A DNA stretch of 6,948 nt from Pseudomonadota bacterium. Lineage in GTDB: Bacteria; Pseudomonadota; Alphaproteobacteria; Acetobacterales; Acetobacteraceae. Under the pieces are notes generated by a model. That model had not been told where the DNA came from, did no database searches, and saw only the letters and a program-made list of their open reading frames with translations. Below are positions 1 to 4,570 of the stretch, in pieces (within the stretch, counting starts at the first letter, position 1; every line of letters starts with the position of its first letter). Location of the stretch: positions 1-6,948 of the forward strand of contig JAJZVE010000244.1 of the NCBI GenBank assembly GCA_021845835.1. The letters are read 5' to 3'. The position numbers were made by a program, and so were the translations under genes.

Positions 1-536
1 GCGATCTGGCGCTCGGCCAGCAGACGTGCGAGCAGGGCGCGCAGCAGCTCGTCCTCGGCCGGTCGGATTTCCACCGCCGCGGTGGCGCGCAGGCGGCTGG
101 CGAGGTCGGGCAGCGCGACCGGCCAGCGTGCCGGCGGCGTGCGGCCGGCGAGCAGCACCGCCAGCCCCGACTCGGCGGCGGCGTTCAGCAGGTGCAGCAG
201 CGCACGCTCCGGCGCCGCATCGGCGTCGTCGATCGCCAGCGGCTGCGCCGGTGCCGCCTCGCGCCGCGGCAGGGCAGGGCCGGCGAGCAGCGCCGCCGCT
301 TCGCGCCCGGCCCAGAGATGCAGCAGATGCGTCTTGCCGCAGCCTCCCTCGCCCCACAGCGCCAGCCGGCGCTGCGGCCAGTCCGCCGGCCGCGCCAGCC
401 ACGCCAGCGCCGCGGCGTTGGATGGCATCTGCAGGAAGTCCACGGCATACAGCGGCGCATGGCTGAACGGCAGCGCCAGTTGGCGCCAGCTCCGGCCGAT
501 GGCCTGCGTGTCGGACCCGGGCGGCGATGCGGACAT
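1..536 (-). CDS. hdaA: HdaA, DnaA-homologous regulatory ATPase (3' end cut off by window edge)
   Basis: Partial gene; 178 codons are visible and the frame stays open to the window edge. It encodes a short DnaA-like AAA+ ATPase. In the Hda family this protein, bound to the DNA polymerase sliding clamp, stimulates ATP hydrolysis by DnaA and so prevents re-initiation of replication. Seen here: an N-terminal QLALPF (residues 19-24) matching the clamp-binding motif of Hda proteins; Walker A GEGGCGKTH (62-70); Walker B-like AIDDAD (101-106); a sensor-1-like LLAGRTPP (128-135); and LPDLASRLRA (142-151), the DnaA-type arginine region. No DnaA DNA-binding domain is expected, since family members are about 220-240 aa. 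The ATG at 536 is preceded by AGGAA at a 6-base spacing. It lies 57 bases downstream of a receiver-domain gene on the same strand, with a hairpin between them. Other DnaA-like loaders are possible, but the clamp motif favours HdaA. Confidence 0.88.
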   Translation of the reverse strand, partial: MSASPPGSDTQAIGRSWRQLALPFSHAPLYAVDFLQMPSNAAALAWLARPADWPQRRLALWGEGGCGKTHLLHLWAGREAAALLAGPALPRREAAPAQPLAIDDADAAPERALLHLLNAAAESGLAVLLAGRTPPARWPVALPDLASRLRATAAVEIRPAEDELLRALLARLLAERQI

Positions 537-542
537 GCCGCG

Positions 543-547
543 TTCCT
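543..547 (-). promoter_or_regulatory. Ribosome binding site of hdaA
   Basis: On the minus strand AGGAA stands 6 bases before the ATG at 536. It fixes this start over the out-of-frame ATG at 552. Confidence 0.6.
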
Positions 548-555
548 GCCATAAC

Positions 556-582
556 GCCCCCCGGCGCGCCAAGCCGAGGGGC
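556..582 (-). terminator. Strong GC hairpin between the receiver gene and hdaA
   Basis: Read on the minus strand, GCCCCTCGGC (582-573) pairs with GCCGGGGGGC (565-556). This gives ten consecutive pairs, one of them G-U, around the 7-base loop TTGGCGC. The hairpin starts 11 bases after the receiver stop codon and ends about 20 bases before the hdaA ATG. No T-run follows (GTTATGGC comes next), so it is not a classical intrinsic terminator. It may act as a partial terminator, a 3'-end stabiliser of the upstream message, or a structure that limits hdaA translation. The structure is seen; the role is inferred. Confidence 0.45.
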
Positions 583-593
583 AACGCCGCCGC

Positions 594-998
594 TCAGGAC
601 GCGGCGGTGGCGCGGTCGAGGGCGGCGAACATCTGGTCGGGGCGGAACGGTTTGAGCAGCAGCGTCTCGTCCGGCCGCAGCGGCGGCAGCCGATCCTCGG
701 GCAGCCCGGTCGCGAACAGTATCGGCCGGCCGGGATGGCGGCGGCGGAACTCGTCGGCGAGCGCGCGGCCGGAGCGGCCGGGCAGCAGCACGTCGGTCAG
801 CAGCACCACGGTCTCGTCGGCCTCCGGCAGCGCCGCAAGGAACGCATCGCCGTCACGGCAGGCGATCACGCGATGGCCGCGATCGGCCAGCATCTCGGTC
901 ATCACTTCGCGCACCAGCGGGTCATCTTCCACCAGCAGCACCATCACCGGCGGCGCCTGCCAGCGCCGCATCATGTCGGTCCAGAGCGGGGCGGACAT
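594..998 (-). CDS. Single-domain response regulator receiver (CheY-like)
   Basis: A 134-aa protein consisting only of a REC domain. The acidic pocket is EDD (residues 24-26), the phospho-acceptor is D69 in LLTDVLLPG, the switch Thr is T97 in LFATG, and the conserved Lys is K116 in LLKPF. All residues needed for phosphorylation are present. There is no DNA-binding or enzymatic output domain, so it should act by protein-protein contact or as a phosphate carrier or sink; its kinase partner is unknown. I chose ATG 998. A GTG at 1001-999 directly before it and an internal ATG at residue 19 (MVLLVEDD) are alternatives. The start lies 4 bases after the stop of the upstream secreted-protein gene, so the two are probably translationally coupled. 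The sequence before REC (about 18 residues) is not part of the usual domain. Confidence 0.85.
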   Translation of the reverse strand: MSAPLWTDMMRRWQAPPVMVLLVEDDPLVREVMTEMLADRGHRVIACRDGDAFLAALPEADETVVLLTDVLLPGRSGRALADEFRRRHPGRPILFATGLPEDRLPPLRPDETLLLKPFRPDQMFAALDRATAAS

Positions 999-1002
999 CA
1001 CG

Positions 1003-1356
1003 TCACCACAGATGGAACGGGATGAACACGTTAAGGCCGGGCGGTGGCATCATGACCACCGGCGGCGGTGCAACCATGACCGGCGGCGGTGCCATGATCA
1101 CCGGCGGGGGTGCAACCATGACCGGCGGCGCCACCATCACGACGCGCGGGCCATAGCCCCAGCCGCCTCTCCACCCGCCCCAGCCGCCTCTCCACCCGCC
1201 CCAGCCGCCATGCTCCCATTCGCCGCGGCCGCCCCAGCCGCCCCAGCCGTGACCGTCGGCGTGCGCCGGCGAAACCAGGGCGGCGCCACCCGCCGCGAGC
1301 ATCAGATGCACGGCCACCACGCGGACGAGGCGGCGGCGGTTCCGGATTGCGTTCAT
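1003..1356 (-). CDS. Secreted Gly/Trp-rich and Pro/Val-rich repeat protein of unknown function
   Basis: A 117-aa protein. Residues 1-33 form a signal peptide: a basic n-region RNRRRLVR, a hydrophobic core, and an AHA cleavage site before DG. The mature part has two low-complexity halves. Residues about 37-68 are GGW/GGWRGGW repeats. Residues about 72-106 repeat VMVAPPP / VIMAPPP / VVMMPPP. The tail is GLNVFIPFHLW. No catalytic motif and no cysteine is seen. It is probably a periplasmic, surface or cell-wall-associated protein; a function cannot be assigned. The start ATG 1356 follows GGAG at about 10 bases. It lies 38 bases after the lipoprotein gene and 4 bases before the receiver ATG, which suggests one transcript. 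The frame is open upstream to 1647, but the signal peptide marks the real start. The +-strand reading through this region is a compositional shadow. Confidence 0.78.
   Translation of the reverse strand: MNAIRNRRRLVRVVAVHLMLAAGGAALVSPAHADGHGWGGWGGRGEWEHGGWGGWRGGWGGWRGGWGYGPRVVMVAPPVMVAPPPVIMAPPPVMVAPPPVVMMPPPGLNVFIPFHLW
1057..1138. repeat. Imperfect repeats coding for VMVAPPP units
   Basis: On the + strand, variants of ACCGGCGGCGGTGC followed by a CATGA-type segment recur about four times at roughly 18-27 base spacing. They encode the Pro/Val/Met repeats of the secreted protein on the minus strand. Units differ at several bases, so this is an older or more diverged repeat than the 21-bp array nearby. 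Confidence 0.65.
1156..1209. repeat. 21-bp tandem repeat, about 2.6 copies
   Basis: Two identical 21-bp units (1156-1176 and 1177-1197), each starting GCCCCAGCCGCC, are followed by a 12-base partial third copy (1198-1209). The period is a multiple of three. The repeat lies in the coding sequence of the secreted protein and encodes the repeated Gly/Trp/Arg segment, so copy-number change would not shift the frame. Confidence 0.85.
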
Positions 1357-1394
1357 CTGCGTCACACTCCACTGCTGTTTCGTCTGCAAGGGGA

Positions 1395-1607
1395 TCAATG
1401 TGCCAGCGCACCCACGGCGGCGCCGCCGGCGGCGCCCACCAGCCCGCCCACAAGCAGGCTGCCACCGGACAGCGCCGCGATGCCCAGCCCTGCCGCCGAG
1501 CCGAGCGCGCCGCCGCTCAGCATGCGCTGCTGGCTCGGCGTCAGGTTCGCGCAGCCGGCCAGGGCCAGCACGCCAACGCCCAGGACGAGACTGCGGATGA
1601 TCGCCAT
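1395..1607 (-). CDS. Small glycine-zipper lipoprotein
   Basis: A 70-aa protein. Residues 1-18 form a lipoprotein signal peptide with lipobox LALAGC; Cys19 would be lipidated and become the mature N-terminus. After a short TPSQQRML linker, residues about 31-70 are a glycine-zipper segment with GxxxG-type spacing (GGALGSAAGLG, VGGLVGAAGG). Such segments in OsmB-like and 'glycine zipper' lipoproteins pack helices in or against membranes. The ATG at 1607 has GGAG 8 bases upstream; a longer in-frame start at 1631 would add eight polar residues and spoil the signal peptide. It is the first gene of the leftward unit, 38 bases before the secreted repeat protein. The precise role (outer-membrane structure or stress response) is not known. 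Confidence 0.82.
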   Translation of the reverse strand: MAIIRSLVLGVGVLALAGCANLTPSQQRMLSGGALGSAAGLGIAALSGGSLLVGGLVGAAGGAAVGALAH

Positions 1608-1615
1608 CTTGAGTT

Positions 1616-1619
1616 CTCC
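1616..1619 (-). promoter_or_regulatory. Ribosome binding site of the glycine-zipper lipoprotein gene
   Basis: GGAG on the minus strand, 8 bases before ATG 1607. It decides the start against the in-frame codon at 1631. Confidence 0.6.
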
Positions 1620-1649
1620 GTCGCGATGCAACAGCTTGATTGCACAACC

Positions 1650-1679
1650 GGATTAGGGTGGCATGACGGGGCGTGACAA
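1650..1679 (-). promoter_or_regulatory. Candidate promoter for the leftward operon
   Basis: On the minus strand TTGTCA (1679-1674, five of six bases of the -35 consensus) is followed after 18 bases by TAATCC (1655-1650, a poor -10). A start about 7 bases later would give a leader of roughly 35-40 bases before ATG 1607. The -10 match is weak, so this is only a candidate. Confidence 0.28.
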
Positions 1680-1698
1680 TGTCGGTCGCAACGTTGTC
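1675..1698. repeat. Imperfect inverted repeat GACAATGT / ACGTTGTC
   Basis: GACAATGT (1675-1682) and ACGTTGTC (1691-1698) are inverted with one mismatch around an 8-base spacer. The right arm overlaps the perfect 8-base palindrome CAACGTTG (1689-1696). It sits in the divergent intergenic region and overlaps the candidate leftward -35. It may be a regulator site; this is inference. Confidence 0.4.
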
Positions 1699-1703
1699 GC
1701 GGG

Positions 1704-1722
1704 CTGTGACGGCCGGTCACAG
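1704..1722. promoter_or_regulatory. Operator-like palindrome CTGTGAC-N5-GTCACAG
   Basis: A perfect 7-base inverted repeat, CTGTGAC (1704-1710) and GTCACAG (1716-1722), with spacer GGCCG. It resembles a CRP/FNR-family site, but TGTGA and TCACA are 7 bases apart rather than the CRP spacing of 6. It lies between divergent lipoprotein genes, about 34 bases before the preferred start of the rightward one. The symmetry is seen; operator function is inferred. Confidence 0.45.
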
Positions 1723-1747
1723 AAGCGGCGGGCACAGAAGCGGCGGG
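1718..1747. repeat. Perfect 15-bp direct repeat, two tandem copies
   Basis: CACAGAAGCGGCGGG occurs at 1718-1732 and again at 1733-1747 with no spacer. The first copy overlaps the right arm of the palindrome at 1704-1722. Tandem direct repeats are the binding-site form of OmpR/PhoB regulators, one of which is encoded just downstream, though the usual period is nearer 10-11 bases. If translation began at 1663 the repeat would encode QKRRA twice. Confidence 0.7.
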
Positions 1748-1755
1748 CGGGTGCG

Positions 1756-2199
1756 GTGCGCCGCGCCCTGCTGACCGCCGCGGCGGCCGGCGTCCTCGCC
1801 GGCTGCAGCCTGTTGCCGCCGCAACTGCGGCCACGCCCGCCCGCGCATCAGCAGCCGCAGGCGCAGCACCACGCGCCGCCGGCCGCGGCAGGTGTGCCCT
1901 CCTCCGGGTCGGCGGCGGCGGCGGCGCGGCTGCATCCGCTGCCCACGGCCGCGCCGGCGCCGGTCACGGTGGTGGGGCTGTCGCAGGACGCGGTGCGCCG
2001 CCTGCTCGGCCCGCCGGCGACGGAGGCGAGCCAGGGACCGGGGCGGACCTGGACCTATGACGGCGCCGGCTGCCGCGTCGAGATCGCGTTTTTCTATGAC
2101 GTGACCCGCAGCGGCTTCTTCGCGCTCAGCGCGCGGCGGCCGGAGGGCGGCGACGCGCAGGACTGCCTGGCCCGCATCCATGACGCCCGTGACTCCTGA
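1756..2199 (+). CDS. Lipoprotein with BamE/SmpA-like C-terminal domain
   Basis: A 147-aa protein from GTG 1756. The signal peptide is basic (RR) with hydrophobic LLTAAAAGVLAGC; the Cys of LAGC is the lipidation site at residue 17. Next comes a Pro/Ala/Gln/His-rich linker of about 55 residues. The C-terminal domain has the BamE/SmpA/OmlA pattern: GLSQDAVRRLLGPP, then WTYDGAGCRVEIAFF and a final beta-strand FFALSA. BamE-type domains sit on the periplasmic face of the outer membrane; related small lipoproteins have various roles, so BamE itself is not claimed. The frame is open to ATG 1663, which has AGGG nearby, but that would give a 47-residue signal region, and codons 1663-1755 lack the strong G/C third-position bias seen downstream. 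The gene's 3' end overlaps the response regulator by 20 bases. Confidence 0.68.
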   Translation: MRRALLTAAAAGVLAGCSLLPPQLRPRPPAHQQPQAQHHAPPAAAGVPSSGSAAAAARLHPLPTAAPAPVTVVGLSQDAVRRLLGPPATEASQGPGRTWTYDGAGCRVEIAFFYDVTRSGFFALSARRPEGGDAQDCLARIHDARDS

Positions 2200-2917
2200 C
2201 CCCGCCGGCCGGCGGCTGGTCGTGGTGGACGACGACCGGCTGTTTCTTGGCGTGTTCGCGGCCAATCTGCGGGCGGGCGGCTATGAGCCGCTGTGCTTCG
2301 ACGACCCCGCCGCGGCGCTCGCCGCCCTGCGTGCCGGCACCGACGCCGTGGCCTGCGTGCTCGACCTCGACATGCCCGGTCTCGACGGGCTGGCCTTCCT
2401 GCGCACGCTCAAGGCCGAGGGGATCGCCCTGCCGGTGGTGTTCGTCACCTCGCACAGCGGGCCGCTGTTCGAGGAGCAGGCGCTGCGCGACGGCGCGGTC
2501 GAGTTCATCGACAAGGCGCGCGGCCCCGCCATCATCCTGCGCCGGCTCGACCTGGTGACACGCAGGCGCACGCCGCCGCCGTCCGCCGCCGATCCGGACC
2601 TGACGCGCGGCAGGCTGGCGCTGCGTGGGCGGACGCGCCGCGCGCTGTGGAACGGCGTGGAGGTGCCGCTCAGCCGCACCGAGTTCGAGGTGGTGCAGTG
2701 CCTGGCCGCCGCCGCCGGCAGCGATGTCGCCTATCGCCAGATCTACGACGTGATCAAGGGCGAGGGCTTCCTGGCAGGCCAGGGCGAGGACGGCTACCGT
2801 GCCAATGTGCGTGCCATGATCAAGCGCATCCGCCGCAAGTTCGAGGACATCGACCCGGGTTTCGACGCGCTCGGCACCTATCCCGGTTTCGGCTATCGCT
2901 GGCGCGACGATGCGTGA
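2180..2917 (+). CDS. OmpR/ChvI-like DNA-binding response regulator
   Basis: A 245-aa two-component regulator. REC domain, residues about 13-125: acidic residues D17-D19 (VVVDDD), phospho-acceptor D62 in LDLDMPG, and T90 in VFVTS. The conserved Lys is K112, but it is followed by ARGP instead of the usual Pro-Phe/Tyr (FIDKARGP). The C-terminal OmpR-type winged helix runs from about 143 to 243, with LSRTEFEVVQCL, a recognition-helix region YRANVRAMIKRIRRKF, and the wing GTYPGFGYRW. The C-terminus resembles ChvI, the alphaproteobacterial envelope and acid-stress regulator, but orthology is not shown. The start ATG 2180 lies 20 bases inside the lipoprotein gene and the stop overlaps the kinase start by 8 bases, so the three are probably co-translated. 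Phosphorylation by the downstream kinase is inferred from position. Confidence 0.88.
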   Translation: MTPVTPDPAGRRLVVVDDDRLFLGVFAANLRAGGYEPLCFDDPAAALAALRAGTDAVACVLDLDMPGLDGLAFLRTLKAEGIALPVVFVTSHSGPLFEEQALRDGAVEFIDKARGPAIILRRLDLVTRRRTPPPSAADPDLTRGRLALRGRTRRALWNGVEVPLSRTEFEVVQCLAAAAGSDVAYRQIYDVIKGEGFLAGQGEDGYRANVRAMIKRIRRKFEDIDPGFDALGTYPGFGYRWRDDA

Positions 2918-4541
2918 GCGGCGGCGCGCGCCGGCCGGGCTGCTGCGCTCGCTGCGGCTGCAGGGACTGGCGCTGTGCATCGTGCTGATCGTGCTGCCGG
3001 CGCTGCTCTATTCGATCTTTACCGGCATCGAGGCGGAGCGGCGCGCGCTGCTGCTGACCGCCGTGCGCGACGCGGGGGTGGCGATCGCCAACGGGCTGGC
3101 GCCGGAGCTGCGCGACCTGCAGCCGGGCGATTTCGGCACGCTCGGCGCGCGGCTGGCGCGCTTTTCCGATCCGCGCCGTCAGGTGACGGTGCTGTTCCAT
3201 CCCGCGGGCAGCGCCGCCGACCAGCAGTTCTTTCTGATCGGCAGCCTGCCGCCGGTCGCGGCCGGGCAGCTTGAACCCGAGCGTGCGCGGCTGGCCGCGC
3301 TGGGCGTGCTCGATCAACTGGCGCGATCCTGCGATGGCGGGGCCAACCTGACGGAGCGCGTCGCCGGCGCGGACGGGACGGCGGCGGTCATCACCTCCGT
3401 CACCGGTGTGGCCGGCGTCGCCGGCTGCTTCGCGGTCGTGGTCGCGGTCAACGCCGCCGAGGAGATCGCCGGCATCGCCGGCCGCCCGGTCTCGGTGCGG
3501 CGGGACCTGGCCCTGGCCGGGGCGGTGTATGCGGCGATGGCCGGCCTCGTGCTGGCGATCTTCGCCGGCGTGTGGGCCAATCTGCGCCGCTTCCGCCGCC
3601 GCGCGCTGGCGCCGGGGGAAGCGGGCGGATTTCTCGACGTGACCGACGTGCCGGAGATGGTGCCGGTGGCGCGTGCGATCGACGCGATGGTGCAGCGCCT
3701 GCGCGATGCGGCGGAGCTGCTGCGCCAGGCGGCGGAGGACAACGCGCACGCCTTCAAGGGGCCGATCGCGACCATCCGCCAGGCGATCGAGCCGCTGCGC
3801 GACGCGGCGGCTGCGCCGGAGACGCTGCGCACGTCGCTCGCGGCGGTGCAGGCGTCGCTTGAGCGGCTGGACGGGCTGGTGCGCTCGGTGCGCCGGCTGG
3901 ATGCGGCGACCGCCGATTTGCTGGAGATGGCGCAGGGCCGCGTCGATCTGTCGGCGCTGCTGCGGGCGCTGGTCGCCGATTGCCGCGCCATGCGCGCGGC
4001 GCAGCGCGTGACCATCGCCGATACCATCGCGCCCGGCGTCGCGGTGCTCGGCACGGCCGACGCGATCGAAAGCATCTTCGAGAATCTGCTGGACAACGCT
4101 CTGGGATTCTCCCCGCCCGGCGGCGCGGTCCGGATCACGCTGGCGGCCGGGGACGGCACCGCGCTGGTCAAGGTGGAGGACGAGGGGCCGGGCGTGCCGG
4201 CCGCGGCGCTGCCGCGGATCTTCGAGCGCTACTACTCGGACCGCCGCGTCATGCCGCGCGACGAGGCGCTGGCGGCGGGGGAGCCGGCGCATTTCGGCAT
4301 CGGCCTGTGGATTGCGCGCCAGAACGCGCGCGCGCTCGGCGGCGACATCGTCGCGGTCAACCGCGTGCCGCACGGTCTGAGCATGCGCGTGCGGCTGCCG
4401 CTGGCGGGAACAAAGCGCGCCGGCGACGGCCCGGCTCTGGGGGCGGCGCAGGGGGCGGGCGGGCGTGGGGCGATGCTGCCGTCCGCCGCCGATCAGGGTG
4501 AGCGCGACGGCGCTGGCTGGCGACGGGGGCGCCCGCTATAG
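2910..4541 (+). CDS. Membrane sensor histidine kinase (ChvG-like)
   Basis: 543 aa. The first membrane helix is at about 18-38 (LALCIVLIVLPALLYSIFT) and the second at about 199-223. Between them is a periplasmic sensor region of about 160 residues with no recognised domain. A degenerate HAMP-like linker (PEMVPVARAIDAMVQRL) leads to the dimerisation helix with H280 in NAHAFKGPI. In the ATPase domain the N box is ENLLDNA (N396), G1 is VEDEGPGVP (D424), the F box is IFERYYS, and G2 is HFGIGLWIA (463-466). The H box has Ala rather than Glu/Asp after the His, a feature I recall from some alphaproteobacterial kinases. After MRVRLPLAG (about residue 500) comes a Gly/Ala/Arg tail of about 43 residues that is not part of the domain. 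The start ATG overlaps the regulator's stop. The likely partner is the regulator just upstream; the stimulus is unknown. Confidence 0.88.
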   Translation: MRERRRAPAGLLRSLRLQGLALCIVLIVLPALLYSIFTGIEAERRALLLTAVRDAGVAIANGLAPELRDLQPGDFGTLGARLARFSDPRRQVTVLFHPAGSAADQQFFLIGSLPPVAAGQLEPERARLAALGVLDQLARSCDGGANLTERVAGADGTAAVITSVTGVAGVAGCFAVVVAVNAAEEIAGIAGRPVSVRRDLALAGAVYAAMAGLVLAIFAGVWANLRRFRRRALAPGEAGGFLDVTDVPEMVPVARAIDAMVQRLRDAAELLRQAAEDNAHAFKGPIATIRQAIEPLRDAAAAPETLRTSLAAVQASLERLDGLVRSVRRLDAATADLLEMAQGRVDLSALLRALVADCRAMRAAQRVTIADTIAPGVAVLGTADAIESIFENLLDNALGFSPPGGAVRITLAAGDGTALVKVEDEGPGVPAAALPRIFERYYSDRRVMPRDEALAAGEPAHFGIGLWIARQNARALGGDIVAVNRVPHGLSMRVRLPLAGTKRAGDGPALGAAQGAGGRGAMLPSAADQGERDGAGWRRGRPL

Positions 4542-4542
4542 C
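4537..4542 (+). promoter_or_regulatory. Weak candidate -10 element for eutBC
   Basis: TATAGC, inside the perfect palindrome GCTATAGC (4535-4542) that also contains the kinase stop codon, is the only A/T-rich hexamer before eutB. It would place a start about 20 bases before the ATG. No convincing -35 is seen 16-18 bases upstream and no sigma-54 element is present. Transcription may instead run on from the kinase. Confidence 0.2.
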
Positions 4543-4557
4543 TGGTCGCGACAGCAC

Positions 4558-4563
4558 AGGAAA
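4558..4563 (+). promoter_or_regulatory. Ribosome binding site of eutB
   Basis: AGGAAA with a 7-base spacing to ATG 4571. It supports this start, which also matches the usual EutB N-terminus. Confidence 0.65.
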
Positions 4564-4570
4564 CGCTGCC

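Larger units (their letters stand above)
1608..1755. other. Divergent intergenic region between two lipoprotein operons
   Basis: About 148 bases if the rightward gene begins at GTG 1756. It holds the leftward ribosome binding site and candidate promoter, an imperfect inverted repeat (1675-1698), a perfect palindrome (1704-1722) and a 15-bp direct repeat (1718-1747). It is less GC-rich at third positions than the coding frames, as expected for non-coding DNA. No RNA gene is recognised. Confidence 0.6.

Noticed and set aside
1156..1209. CRISPR-like or mobile repeat array
   Set aside because: The 21-bp units are directly adjacent without spacers, number fewer than three, and encode in-frame protein repeats.
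82..1656. Long + strand open frame (524 codons) across the first 1.6 kb
   Set aside because: It is the antisense shadow of hdaA, the receiver, the secreted protein and the lipoprotein. Its protein is Ser/Ala/Arg/His-rich low complexity with no recognisable domain, and such frames are expected at this GC content.
1704..1722. CRP (cAMP receptor protein) binding site
   Set aside because: The half sites TGTGA and TCACA are present, but the spacing is 7 rather than 6 bases, so I kept it only as an unassigned palindrome.
2820..4373. Long minus-strand open frame (517 codons) opposite the histidine kinase
   Set aside because: The product is Arg/Gln/His-rich with no domain, while the + strand encodes an unmistakable kinase.
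4542..4570. Cobalamin riboswitch before eutB
   Set aside because: The gap is only 29 bases and the preceding sequence is kinase coding; there is no room for the B12 aptamer and no B12-box-like sequence was seen.
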